Source: Euryhalocaulis caribicus (lineage in GTDB: Bacteria > Pseudomonadota > Alphaproteobacteria > Caulobacterales > Maricaulaceae). From it: a stretch of 64,000 bases of DNA. Below are positions 8,438-17,804 of the stretch, one piece after another; the first letter of the stretch is position 1, and each line of letters starts with the position of its first letter. Below the pieces are notes generated by a model. It did not search any database, was not told where the DNA came from, and saw only the letters and a program-made list of their open reading frames with translations. The DNA lies in contig NZ_ASJA01000004.1 in NCBI RefSeq assembly GCF_000412185.1, positions 150,001 to 214,000 on the forward strand, in the 5' to 3' direction. The translations under genes were made by a program, and so were the position numbers.

Positions 8438-9617
8438 CGCGCAGTCGCTCGAAGTTGTCGAACCCGACAGCGAGATCATTAATGAGCAGGTCGACCTGAA
8501 CGCGGACATTGTCGTGGAATCGCGGACCGAGGCGGAAATCGCCGACGCCGCCACCTCCAACGCTAACGCGCTCGGCAACACGCTCTCGGTGCATTCGCGC
8601 GACGTCGATGTCGGCGTCACCAGCGACCAGCAATTCGGCGGTCGCGCCAGCGCCGACGCGCAGACGGACGTGAACGGCGCGGGCATCGCGCTCTCCACCT
8701 CCGCCGCCATGGCGAACACGGCGACGGTCACCACCGATACGGCCGACGCCGGCGTCCTGCTCCGCCAGGACGTGACGCAGGGCTCCGAAGTGACCTCCCG
8801 CGCCACCACCACGGTGCGCGGCGGCGCGGACAGCGCCATCGCCGCGGCGCAGAGCGCGGCCAATAACGCCGGTCTGCTGCCCGGCTACGGAACGACGGGC
8901 GAAGGCACGATCATCCAGTCCAGCGGCGCGGAAAGCGTGGCCGTCGGCCGGATCGTCGGCGACGGCGCGGCCCCCTGGGTCAGTTCCGCGACGGGCCTGG
9001 CGGTCGGCAACTCCATCTCCGCGGGCGAGGACACGACCCGCGTGCTGCTGGACGCCGAACAGACCAATACCGGCGCGGTGCGCGGCAAGGCCTTCATCGA
9101 CGCCGATGTCGCCAATGAGACCATCGCCGCCAGCCAGGCCGCCGGCAACAATATCGCGGTCGAAAACGACTATCGCTATGCCGGCCTGAACGCGCGTCAG
9201 GACAACCAGGCGGACGTGAACGCCCGCTCAGAGGTTTCCCTGATCGGCTTCAACGATGTCGCCTCGGTCAGCGCGTCGGGCGTGGGCAACTCCACCACCG
9301 TCTCCAATATCGGCTCCAGCATCGGCGCCGATATCGACCAGACCAATTCGGGCCGCGTGCGCGCGGTGGGATCGTTCGACGGCGGGACGGGCTCCACCGG
9401 CCTTGTCACCACCACCGCGTTCGGCAACGCCGCCTCCGCCTATGCCTGCTCGGACTGCGAAGGCGCGGCGATCAACGGCTCCAGCCGCCAGGTCAATGAC
9501 GGCAAGGTCGTCTCCCGCTCCACAGCCTCCGCCTATTCCGGCGCCCTCCTCTCCTCCAGCGCCACCGCCGTCGGCAACAGCGCCAGCTACGAGGTGACGA
9601 ACTCGCGGGGGGACTAA
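8352..9617 (+). CDS. hfaD: Holdfast anchor protein HfaD
   Basis: 421 residues. ATG 8352 has GGAGAG five bases upstream and gives a signal peptide with a basic start (MPIPAKIRL) and hydrophobic core ending GTSNAQ. A later ATG at 8397 would lose the basic region. The mature protein is a long Ala/Asn/Ser/Thr-rich repeat with recurring motifs such as ATAVGNSAS, ANNxA and TNxGxVxA, typical of the surface-exposed HfaD adhesin that connects the anchor to holdfast polysaccharide. Third gene of the sigma-54-driven operon. No strong terminator follows. Confidence 0.85.
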   Translation: MPIPAKIRLAGTTAAMQAFVLICAAGTSNAQSLEVVEPDSEIINEQVDLNADIVVESRTEAEIADAATSNANALGNTLSVHSRDVDVGVTSDQQFGGRASADAQTDVNGAGIALSTSAAMANTATVTTDTADAGVLLRQDVTQGSEVTSRATTTVRGGADSAIAAAQSAANNAGLLPGYGTTGEGTIIQSSGAESVAVGRIVGDGAAPWVSSATGLAVGNSISAGEDTTRVLLDAEQTNTGAVRGKAFIDADVANETIAASQAAGNNIAVENDYRYAGLNARQDNQADVNARSEVSLIGFNDVASVSASGVGNSTTVSNIGSSIGADIDQTNSGRVRAVGSFDGGTGSTGLVTTTAFGNAASAYACSDCEGAAINGSSRQVNDGKVVSRSTASAYSGALLSSSATAVGNSASYEVTNSRGD

Positions 9618-9968
9618 GAGGCGCGGCGTCCGAACTGAAGCCTCATTGGCGGCTTTAGGCGCGACAACGCGTCACGGAATAATAATGCCTTTTCTCCACG
9701 AATAATGAACCGGTCTGTTATTCGCCTGCCGACCGTCAGATTTTTCTTTGCGTCAAAAATCGGGCTTCGCCCTTGATTTGAATAAGTAAACAAGCGTCTT
9801 CCAATGACCGCTGGATTGACCAGCGCAGCGCTCATTAATGTCAAGCCGTAAAACAGGCCTTTCCCTGAATAATACAGGCGCTGATTTCTCGCCGCCGCCC
9901 CCCGGTGGCCATTCAAGAGTACGCCTGTTAGTTCAGCAGGAAACTTCAAGGAATCGGGAAATACGGGC
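9618..9968. other. Intergenic stretch between hfaD and the first plus-strand RTX gene
   Basis: 351 bp with no convincing gene. It has a hairpin at 9757-9779 (AAATC plus GGGC-TTC-GCCC) without a clear U tract, and the promoter-like pair GGTGG (9904-9908)-N17-TGTTAGT (9926-9932) that recurs before the next RTX gene. An antisense frame of 118 codons (9614-9970) has no recognisable features and is not annotated. Confidence 0.4.
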
Positions 9969-11993
9969 ATGGCGAGATATTACGGCGGATCCTACGCCTC
10001 GGCTTACACGGGGGGGCTGACCATTCGTGGCGGAGTCGGCGATGACACAATCACCGGCGGGTCAGGCGACGACGTCGTCATAGGGGCCGCGCATTCCGAC
10101 ACCATGACGGGCGGCGCCCGGTCTGACCGGTTTATATTCAAGCGAACCAGCGAGATCGATGATGATGAAATCACCGATTTCAGCGCCCAGGATCATCTGG
10201 TTTTTCAGGGCTTAGACGTCATCACACCCGTTTTCAGCGGCGCGGAAAACGAAATCTGCTACGAAAAATCTGGCGGGCAAACACTGATTCAAACGGACAC
10301 CAACGACGATGGAGCGGCCAACTACACAATGAAACTTCTAAACGGCGAATTTGATTTTAAAGAAACAACCCCCGGCTCTCTCGACATTGCGCAAATCGCG
10401 CCCGCCGGTCTGATTGTTGGCACGTCGGGCGACGACACGCTTACGGGCGGCGCAGGCACCGACACAATTTACGGCCTGGCGGGCGATGATCTGATCTCGG
10501 GTGAAAGTGGCGACGACCTGCTGTTTGGCGGCGATGGGGGCGACACGCTTCAGACCGGCCGCGGCAATGACCAGATTTTTGGCGGCGATAGCAGCGACCG
10601 GATCGAGATAGTCTCCGAGACATACGAGACTGAAAACGACTATATCGACGGTGGCGCAGGCAGCGACTCACTCGTCCTGGATCTTTTTGTGGACTTTACA
10701 AGCGGCCACGTTGTCGATCTCGCGGCCGGATTGTTGACCTATAATGGTGACGCCCGGGCGACGCTCATCAGCATCGAAGACGTCGTTCTTGAGGGCAACG
10801 CCGCCGGCGTCATCGGCGATGGCAATGACAACTTCATTCTTGCAACCGGTGATTACGATAACACGCTCAACGGCAATGGCGGCGATGACCTGATTATTAG
10901 CGGTGGCGGCGCCGATATGGTCTCGGGCGGCGCTGGCAACGACACTCTTAGCGGCGGCTCCGGCGCGGATGTGCTGGACGGCGGCAATGGCGTCGACACA
11001 GCGGATTACTCCGTCCTCTCGGCGGGCGTGACGGTCAATCTAGCGGCCGGAACCGGAATCGGCGGCGACGCTGAAGGCGACACGCTAACAGAGATCGAGA
11101 ACCTGATCGGCTCGACGCAGAACGATGCGCTATACGGCGATGCAGAGAATAATGTCCTCGACGGCGATGACGGTGATGACGCGCTTCGTGGTAATGCGGG
11201 GCAAGACAATCTGTATGGCGGCAACGGCGGCGACAATCTGAAGGGCGGCGGCGCAACGGATAATCTCTATGGCGGGGCCGGCGAAGACCGCCTGTTCGGC
11301 GAGGGCGGCGGCGACGCGCTTTATGGTGGCGCCGGGGCGGACAAGCTGTTCGGAAATGGCAATAACGACGTGCTGTTCGGCGGCGCGAATGATGATTTGC
11401 TGTCAGGCGGTTTTGGCGACGACCGGGTTTACGGAGATGCTGGCGGGGATACGCTGAACGGCGGCCCGGGGAACGATACTGTATTCGGCGGATCTGACGA
11501 CGATACGCTTCTGGGGGCCAATGGTTCTGATCTTCTTTATGGCGGGACGGGCAGCGATGTCCTGAGAGGCCATTCCGGCACCGATACAATCTATGGGCAA
11601 ACCGGCAATGACAAGCTTCAGGGGGGCAATGGAAGCGACATCCTGATAGGCGGCGAAGACCGGGACATGCTTTTCGGCGGAACCGGAGCCGATGCTTTTG
11701 CCTTGCTCGATATCGCCGACTCAGGAACCAGCGGCGCAGACCGCGACATCATCCGCGACTTCGAAAGCGGCCTCGACTCAATCGATCTCTCCGCCATCGA
11801 CGCTGACACGTTAAGCGGCGGTGATCAGGCCTTCGACTTCATCACGGGCGGCTTTACCGCCGCGGGACAGGTGCGGGTGATCGATCAGGGCGGCCGCTGG
11901 CTGGTCCAGGGCGAGGTGGATGGAGACGGCAACGCCGATTTCGCCATCCTTGTCTTCGGCGCCGCGCCAGTAGAAAGCGATTTCATATTATAG
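9969..11993 (+). CDS. RTX calcium-binding protein
   Basis: 674 residues with no signal peptide. RTX repeats begin at about residue 20. A serralysin-C-like block (about 55-140: DDDEITDFSAQDHLVF, NEICYEKSGGQTLIQ) is followed by more repeats. A module at about 205-300 (DYIDGGAGSDSLVLDL, VVDLAAGLLTYNG) is shared with the gene at 17805. [20 protein letters not shown] spacer lies near 357, then repeats, then the common C-terminal module (RDIIRDFESG near 591; IDQGGRWLVQG; PVESDFIL end). Type I secretion from the C-terminus is inferred. The start is the ATG after GGGAAATACGGGC. Function beyond Ca2+-dependent folding is unknown; adhesin or matrix protein is plausible given hfa next door. Confidence 0.85.
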   Translation: MARYYGGSYASAYTGGLTIRGGVGDDTITGGSGDDVVIGAAHSDTMTGGARSDRFIFKRTSEIDDDEITDFSAQDHLVFQGLDVITPVFSGAENEICYEKSGGQTLIQTDTNDDGAANYTMKLLNGEFDFKETTPGSLDIAQIAPAGLIVGTSGDDTLTGGAGTDTIYGLAGDDLISGESGDDLLFGGDGGDTLQTGRGNDQIFGGDSSDRIEIVSETYETENDYIDGGAGSDSLVLDLFVDFTSGHVVDLAAGLLTYNGDARATLISIEDVVLEGNAAGVIGDGNDNFILATGDYDNTLNGNGGDDLIISGGGADMVSGGAGNDTLSGGSGADVLDGGNGVDTADYSVLSAGVTVNLAAGTGIGGDAEGDTLTEIENLIGSTQNDALYGDAENNVLDGDDGDDALRGNAGQDNLYGGNGGDNLKGGGATDNLYGGAGEDRLFGEGGGDALYGGAGADKLFGNGNNDVLFGGANDDLLSGGFGDDRVYGDAGGDTLNGGPGNDTVFGGSDDDTLLGANGSDLLYGGTGSDVLRGHSGTDTIYGQTGNDKLQGGNGSDILIGGEDRDMLFGGTGADAFALLDIADSGTSGADRDIIRDFESGLDSIDLSAIDADTLSGGDQAFDFITGGFTAAGQVRVIDQGGRWLVQGEVDGDGNADFAILVFGAAPVESDFIL

Positions 11994-12143
11994 GCGCCAG
12001 TCGCGTTCAAAACAGCGAGCTTCGGTTCAAGTCCGCGCTATCTTAAAAAGTGCGGTCTCTGGACCGAGGCTTGCATCCCCGGCGGGTTAAAAAAATATTT
12101 TCCCGGAATGGTGGTCACGCGCACATGCGTTTGTTAGTCCGCC

Positions 12144-12161
12144 CCTGAATATTGATTCAGG
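12144..12161 (+). promoter_or_regulatory. Leader inverted repeat before RTX gene 12177
   Basis: A perfect 7-bp repeat, CCTGAAT-ATTG-ATTCAGG, lies just before the Shine-Dalgarno GGGGAG (12165-12170) and ATG 12177. It could be an RNA hairpin or an operator. Confidence 0.45.
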
Positions 12162-12176
12162 CACGGGGAGTTTTTC

Positions 12177-15080
12177 ATGGCCAATTTCTACGGCGGAAGC
12201 AGCGGCGAAACCATCGAGGGCACCGAAGACGACGACTATATCGATGGCAATGGCGGCAACGATACGCTGTATGGCAATGGCGGCAATGACAACATCGATG
12301 GCTGGACCGGCGACGACATCATCTATGGCGGCGTAGGTAACGATAATCTGGACGGTGAAGGGGGCGAGGACATCCTCTATGGCGGCGACGGGGATGACGA
12401 CCTGGACACCGGTTTTTCGGATGACCTTTTCGAGGAAGACCTTCTCTATGGCGGCGCCGGCGACGATGTCCTGTATGATGATGAAAGCGCCAATACCCTG
12501 GACGGGGGAACCGGCTACGACATCCTTTACTGGATGCCGACAGACGACAGCCTCGCGATAGATATCGACATATCGACCACCGCGATCGTCCAGAACAACA
12601 ACACGTCCTACACGGACGCGCTTTCCGGCATCGAAAAGATTATCTTCGAAGAATCCTCCGACGAAGATGACACTTACGATGCGAGCGCGGCCGGTAATAT
12701 TGATTTCGAAATCGATGGCGATGATGGCAACGACACCATCATTACGGCCGGCGGCGACGACCTGATCTATGGTGGCGACGGCGATGATTCGATCAATGCC
12801 GGCGCGGGCGACGACCGGATCTATAACGACCGCGGCATGGACACGATCGACGGCGGCGCGGGAACCGACACGCTGATTTTCGATTACGGGTCCAGCGGCG
12901 ACGTTACAGTGACCGACGACACGATCACCTATGACCTGTACGGCGGCTCGCAGACCAGTTTCACCAATATCGAAGTGCTGGAAATCGATGCATCGCGCTA
13001 TAGCGACTTTATCGATGCGTCTGCCTCAACCATGGATCTTGAGATATTCTCGGGCGATGGCAGCGACACAGTCATCGGCGGAGCGGGCGATGACTGGATC
13101 CGCGGTTTCGACTCCCCTGACCTGCTCACCGGAGGGGCCGGCGCCGACACGTTCTTCATGTTCGACCCGGATGAAATGCGCGACGATGAAATCACCGATT
13201 TCAGCGCCGAAGACCATATTGTCTTTGACCCGTACTATAGCCCGGTCTTCATCGGGACCGCCGCCTTCACGGGAACCGAGAACGAAATCCGCTACGAAAA
13301 GTCCGGCGGCGAGACCCGGCTCATCCTCGATCAGAACGGCGACGGTTCGGGCAATCTCACGCTGACGATCAGCAACGGCGAATTTGATCTGGAGGAAACA
13401 TCCCCCGGGTCGCTGGATATACAGATTGTTGCGCCGTCAAACGTCGTTACGGGCACGTCCGGCGCGGACCAGCTTTATGGCGGATCCGGCGCGGACTCGA
13501 TCTATGGCCTGGACGGCGAGGACGCCTTGCATGGACTGAGCGGACAAGACGCGCTGTTTGGCGGCAACGGCGACGACAGCTTCCATGGCGGCGCCGGATC
13601 TGATGATCTGTTTGGCGGCGCAGGCCAGGATAACGCCAATTATTCTGCCTCAAACGCCGGCGTTACGGTCGCCCTCGTCTCCGGTACCGGGTCGGGCGGC
13701 AATGCGGAAGGCGACATGCTGACCGGAATCGAGAATGTGACAGGCTCCGCCTTCGATGACCTCCTCGATGGCGACAATTCCAGCAACACCCTGTATGGCG
13801 GCGATGGCAATGATACGCTCTATGGCCGGGACGGCAGCGATCTTCTGCACGGCAATGCAGGCCTGGATGATATCCGTGGCGAAACCGGGTCGGATACGAT
13901 CTTTGGCGGCGCCGGAAATGATTTCCTGCTCGGCCAGGGCGAAAATGACACCCTCTTTGGCGGCGGCGAAGACGATAACCTGTTCGGCGGCGGCGGGCAG
14001 GATGTCCTTTATGGCGGCGCCGGGTTCGACTCCCTGATAGGCGGCGAAGGGGCGGACCATCTCGTCGGGGGCGGCGATGAAGACATTGCGAATTACGAAG
14101 ATTCCGCCAGCGGCGTCACGGTGAACCTGAATTCCGGCGACGGCATCGGCGGCGACGCCGAGGGCGACACCTACGCCGATATGGAGAGCGCGCGAGGATC
14201 GGACTTTGCCGATTCTCTCTTCGGAACGGACGCTCATAATTCTCTTTATGGCGGCGCGGGCGATGACGTGCTGCGCAGCTATGGCGGTTCTGACTATGTC
14301 GCCGGCGGCAGCGGAGCCGACAATATCAAGGGCGGCGGCGGCGTTGATTACCTGAACGGAGAGTCAGGCGCCGACCGTATATTCGGTGAAGGCGGCGGAG
14401 ATCTCATTTTCGGCGGGTCCGGTAATGACCGTCTCTTCGGCAACGGCAACGATGATACGCTCTACGGTCTTGACGGTCAGGACCTGCTCGCGGGCGGCTA
14501 TGGAGACGACACCCTGGCCGGCGGCGCGCAAGCCGATGTTCTGAATGGCGGACCCGGATCGGACCTGCTCAATGGCGGCACCGGCGATGACACGCTTCTC
14601 GGCGTTGACGGGAATGATCGCCTCTATGGCGTTTCCGGCTCCGACATTCTGAAAGGCTTCTCCGGCAATGACCTCCTGAGCGGGGGTGAAGGCGTCGACA
14701 AGCTGAAAGGCGGCGCCGGCAGCGATGCGCTGAAAGGCGGCGCGGGCCGCGACCTTCTGTTCGGCGGAACCGGCAGCGATAATTTCCTTTTCGACGCGGT
14801 TGCCGATTCTGGAACAGCCGGCGCCGACCGCGACATCATCCGCGACTTCGAAAGCGGTGTGGATACAATCGACCTCTCCGCCATCGACGCGGACGCCATC
14901 ACCGGCGGCGATCAGGCCTTTACCTTCATCACCGGCGGCTTCACCGCCGCGGGCCAGATCCGCGTCATCGATCAGGGCGGCCGCTGGCTGGTCCAGGGCG
15001 AAGTTGACGGAGACGGCAACGCCGATTTCGCCATCCTGGTCTTCGGCGAAGCGCCGGTGGAAAGCGACTTCGTGCTTTAG
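12177..15080 (+). CDS. Large RTX calcium-binding protein
   Basis: 967 residues, very acidic N-terminal third. RTX repeats start at about residue 20. A serralysin-C-like block (about 340-415: RDDEITDFSAEDHIVF, NEIRYEKSGGETRLIL) matches the one in the gene at 9969. Two spacer modules follow: ASNAGVTVALVSGTGSGG near 490 and DSASGVTVNLNSGDGIGG near 640. The final 230 residues are the shared repeat block plus the C-terminal module (RDIIRDFESG near 885; IDQGGRWLVQG; APVESDFVL). ATG 12177 has GGGGAG seven bases upstream. No catalytic domain is visible. It is a probable type I secreted surface or matrix protein; a palindromic terminator follows. Confidence 0.85.
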   Translation: MANFYGGSSGETIEGTEDDDYIDGNGGNDTLYGNGGNDNIDGWTGDDIIYGGVGNDNLDGEGGEDILYGGDGDDDLDTGFSDDLFEEDLLYGGAGDDVLYDDESANTLDGGTGYDILYWMPTDDSLAIDIDISTTAIVQNNNTSYTDALSGIEKIIFEESSDEDDTYDASAAGNIDFEIDGDDGNDTIITAGGDDLIYGGDGDDSINAGAGDDRIYNDRGMDTIDGGAGTDTLIFDYGSSGDVTVTDDTITYDLYGGSQTSFTNIEVLEIDASRYSDFIDASASTMDLEIFSGDGSDTVIGGAGDDWIRGFDSPDLLTGGAGADTFFMFDPDEMRDDEITDFSAEDHIVFDPYYSPVFIGTAAFTGTENEIRYEKSGGETRLILDQNGDGSGNLTLTISNGEFDLEETSPGSLDIQIVAPSNVVTGTSGADQLYGGSGADSIYGLDGEDALHGLSGQDALFGGNGDDSFHGGAGSDDLFGGAGQDNANYSASNAGVTVALVSGTGSGGNAEGDMLTGIENVTGSAFDDLLDGDNSSNTLYGGDGNDTLYGRDGSDLLHGNAGLDDIRGETGSDTIFGGAGNDFLLGQGENDTLFGGGEDDNLFGGGGQDVLYGGAGFDSLIGGEGADHLVGGGDEDIANYEDSASGVTVNLNSGDGIGGDAEGDTYADMESARGSDFADSLFGTDAHNSLYGGAGDDVLRSYGGSDYVAGGSGADNIKGGGGVDYLNGESGADRIFGEGGGDLIFGGSGNDRLFGNGNDDTLYGLDGQDLLAGGYGDDTLAGGAQADVLNGGPGSDLLNGGTGDDTLLGVDGNDRLYGVSGSDILKGFSGNDLLSGGEGVDKLKGGAGSDALKGGAGRDLLFGGTGSDNFLFDAVADSGTAGADRDIIRDFESGVDTIDLSAIDADAITGGDQAFTFITGGFTAAGQIRVIDQGGRWLVQGEVDGDGNADFAILVFGEAPVESDFVL

Positions 15081-15103
15081 GGCCTTGCCCATTTGACCGC
15101 ATC

Positions 15104-15133
15104 AAAGACTCCGGCCGCGCGGCCGGAGTCTTT
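15104..15133 (+). terminator. Palindromic terminator after RTX gene 12177
   Basis: A perfect 13-bp stem (AAAGACTCCGGCC with GGCCGGAGTCTTT, loop GCGC), 23 bp after the stop. The T tract is short (TTT), so termination may be less complete than at the other sites here. Confidence 0.7.
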
Positions 15134-15245
15134 ACCTAAGTAAACATATTAAAATTTATTAAGAATTTGCGGAACCAACCCCGCAAAGGCGCGTTGCCAG
15201 ACCTTAAGCCGGGGAGACGGCTAGCACAAAAACAGTATTCGCAAG

Positions 15246-15268
15246 TCCGGAAACAGGTCGTTTCCGGA
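15246..15268 (+). promoter_or_regulatory. Perfect inverted repeat in the M10 protease leader
   Basis: TCCGGAAAC-AGGTC-GTTTCCGGA: 9-bp arms, 5-bp spacer. The right arm runs into GGAAGCG, which would be the Shine-Dalgarno of an in-frame ATG at 15273, thirty bases before the preferred start at 15303. It could be an operator or an RNA hairpin masking the upstream start. Confidence 0.5.
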
Positions 15269-15302
15269 AGCGATGGGGTATTATCTGAAAGCGAGGCGCA
15301 TA

Positions 15303-17615
15303 ATGCTGACGCAACCGCAGAACGGACTTCTTCAATTCGACTACGCCGTGATCACCGCTGGAGGCGGAACAGTCTCAAGCGGCCAGACCTTCAAGACCGC
15401 CTTTCCCGCCGATGGCGTGGGCGACATGAAAACCGATGCGGTTCAGCCCCTTCTGATCACCACCGACACCATCGCCGACGACATCTCCACCACGGTGTCC
15501 ATTACGGTCGACGGCCCGCACGTCTTTTCCGCCATAGACACGATCGGCGATCAGGACTTCTTCTCCGTGGAACTGACCGAGGGGGAGATTTACGAGATCG
15601 GGATGTTCGCTCACATCGGCGGGGAGAACCTGGTTCCCCTCCCCGACGCCTATCTGGAAATCTATGACGAGAGCGGAAACCTGATCGTCATCGCCGATGG
15701 CGGCGGGCCGAACACGCCCTCCGGGCTGGACGCCCTGCTCTCTTTCACCGCGGACTATACCGGCACATTCTACATCAATGCCCGCGCCTATGACGAGCTG
15801 ATGGAAAACGGCGAGACGGGCGATTTCGTCGGCGATTACGAGCTGTTCGTGGAAACCGGGGACGAGTTCAGCTACCAGCCCTATTATTCGCCGGATCAGC
15901 CCCTGCACGCCATCGACTGGGGCACGCAGATCGACGGATCCTCCCGCAATCCGGACGGCGACCAGGGCCCGCGGGACAATGGCGAACCCTTTACCGGCTA
16001 TGCCTGGAATCCCTATGGCATCGAGGGCAAGACGGTCGTCACCTATTACCTCGCCAAGCAAGGCGATGTCTTTGTCAGCGAAGATCCGACCAATCCCGGC
16101 CTGACGGAAAACATCGTGGCCTCCGGCTGGGATGAATGGGAACAGGAAGCCCTGGAGGTTGCCTTCGACCAGTTCGAAAGCGTGGCCGACATCGTCTATA
16201 TCGAGGTCGATAACCGCAACGAGGCCGACTTCACCCTGATCACCTATTCCGGCACGCCCGGCCCGGGCGTCAGCCTTCTGGGCCGCATGAGCCCGCCGGA
16301 CGAACAGAATGAAGGCCAGGCGGAATTCAACTCCGGCGACGAGCGCTGGAACGAGGAAGGCCTCGCCCAGGGCGGCTTCACCTTCGTCACGCTGATCCAT
16401 GAGCTGGGCCACGGCCACGGCCTCGCCCACCCGCATGACAGCGGCGGCCGTTCGGGGGTGCTCAGCGGCGTCGAGACCGAAGGCGCGGTGGCGGACTACA
16501 CGCTGGGCGACTTCAACCTGAACCAGGGTGTCTACACCATGATGTCCTATGAGGATGGCTGGCAGACCTCACCCTATGGCCAGGCCGACACCAGTGATCC
16601 GTTCGGCTGGCTCGGCGGCCTGATGGCCTTCGACATCGCCGCCATTCAGGACAAGTACGGCGTCAATGAAGACACCAATACCGGCGACGATGTCTATGTC
16701 CTGAAGGACGTCAACGAAGCCGGCACCTTCTATGAGAGCATCTGGGACGCGGGCGGCGAGGACCAGATCGTCTATAATGGCGACCGCGACGCCAATATCG
16801 ACCTGCGCGACGCCACGCTGGAATATGAGGAAGGCGGCGGCGGCTGGATGTCTTACGCCTTCGGCGTGCATGGCGGTTTCACCATCGCCAACGCCGTCAC
16901 CATCGAAAATGCGCGCGGCGGCAACGGCAATGACACGCTCACCGGCAATGAGGTCGCCAACCGCCTGTTCGGCAATGATGGCGACGACATTATCCTTGGC
17001 GGCGAGGGAGAGGACCTTCTGCGCGGCGATGGCGGTCAGGATATCCTTTACGGCGAAGACGGCGCGGACAATCTGAAAGGCGGTGCCGGGGCCGATACGC
17101 TTACCGGCGGCGAAGGCGGCGACCGTCTCTTCGGGGAAGGCGGCGCGGACGCCCTTTATGGCGGCGAGGGGAACGACAAGCTCTACGGGAATGGCAATGG
17201 CGATTTCCTCGACGGTCAGGCCGGCAACGACCTTCTGATCGGCGGCGTTGGCGATGACAGCCTCGCCGGCGGAGAAGGGCGCGACGTTCTGTTCGGCCAG
17301 TCCGGGGCGGATGTCTTCATCCTGCGCGATATTTCGGAAACCGGCCTGACCGGCGCGGACCGGGACATCGTCCGCGACTTTGAATCCGGCGTGGACCTGT
17401 TCGACCTGACATCAATCGACGCCGATATCCTGACCGGCGGGGATCAGGCCTTCACCTTCATCACCGGCGGCTTTTCCGGAACGGCGGGCGAACTCCGCGT
17501 CATGGACAATGGCGACCGCTTTGTCCTGCAGGGGGACGTCGATGGCGACGGCGGCGCGGACTTTGCCGTCCTCATCTTCGGAGACCAGCCGGTCGAGGCG
17601 GATTTCCTGCTATAG
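15303..17615 (+). CDS. Secreted metzincin (M10-type) RTX protease with N-terminal PPC domain
   Basis: 770 residues. A PPC-like (prepeptidase C-terminal) beta domain occupies about 55-190 (FSAIDTIGDQDFFSVEL, GTFYINARAYDE). The metalloprotease domain has the zinc motif HELGHGHGLAH at 366-376 and the Met-turn YTMMSYED around Met414, both complete, so activity is expected. RTX repeats run from about 538, then the shared C-terminal module (RDIVRDFESG near 687; PVEADFLL). There is no Sec signal, as expected for serralysin-like type I substrates. ATG 15303 follows GCGAGG; an in-frame ATG at 15273 with GGAAG is the alternative. A PPC domain before, rather than after, the catalytic domain is unusual. 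Flanked by terminators, so probably transcribed alone. Confidence 0.9.
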   Translation: MLTQPQNGLLQFDYAVITAGGGTVSSGQTFKTAFPADGVGDMKTDAVQPLLITTDTIADDISTTVSITVDGPHVFSAIDTIGDQDFFSVELTEGEIYEIGMFAHIGGENLVPLPDAYLEIYDESGNLIVIADGGGPNTPSGLDALLSFTADYTGTFYINARAYDELMENGETGDFVGDYELFVETGDEFSYQPYYSPDQPLHAIDWGTQIDGSSRNPDGDQGPRDNGEPFTGYAWNPYGIEGKTVVTYYLAKQGDVFVSEDPTNPGLTENIVASGWDEWEQEALEVAFDQFESVADIVYIEVDNRNEADFTLITYSGTPGPGVSLLGRMSPPDEQNEGQAEFNSGDERWNEEGLAQGGFTFVTLIHELGHGHGLAHPHDSGGRSGVLSGVETEGAVADYTLGDFNLNQGVYTMMSYEDGWQTSPYGQADTSDPFGWLGGLMAFDIAAIQDKYGVNEDTNTGDDVYVLKDVNEAGTFYESIWDAGGEDQIVYNGDRDANIDLRDATLEYEEGGGGWMSYAFGVHGGFTIANAVTIENARGGNGNDTLTGNEVANRLFGNDGDDIILGGEGEDLLRGDGGQDILYGEDGADNLKGGAGADTLTGGEGGDRLFGEGGADALYGGEGNDKLYGNGNGDFLDGQAGNDLLIGGVGDDSLAGGEGRDVLFGQSGADVFILRDISETGLTGADRDIVRDFESGVDLFDLTSIDADILTGGDQAFTFITGGFSGTAGELRVMDNGDRFVLQGDVDGDGGADFAVLIFGDQPVEADFLL

Positions 17616-17642
17616 CAACTCCTCGACCTCATGATCGTTCTT

Positions 17643-17680
17643 CCGTCCGGTGGGCGGCGGCCCGCCGGACGGTTGTATTT
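17643..17680 (+). terminator. Terminator after the M10 protease gene
   Basis: A 13-bp stem (17643-17655 with 17660-17672, one G-T pair, loop GGCG) followed by TTGTATTTT, 27 bp after the stop. Confidence 0.75.
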
Positions 17681-17719
17681 TCCATGTGCAATCGCGCCAG
17701 CAACAAATAATTTCAATAT

Positions 17720-17751
17720 ACATGTGGTTGAACTTGTTTTTTAACACATGT
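17720..17751 (+). promoter_or_regulatory. Imperfect inverted repeat before RTX gene 17805
   Basis: ACATGTGGTT (17720-17729) pairs with AACACATGT (17743-17751) with one bulged base and a 13-base loop, in an AT-rich leader about 55 bp before the start. TGTTAGG (17749-17755) overlaps the right arm. Confidence 0.35.
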
Positions 17752-17804
17752 TAGGCGTCCCGCCATCCTCGATAGATGTATTGGATGAATGGGAGCCATG
17801 ATTA

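Noticed and set aside
9614-9970. A 118-codon minus-strand frame after hfaD
   Set aside because: No Shine-Dalgarno, family motif or coding bias. It spans the region needed for the promoter and leader of the next RTX gene.
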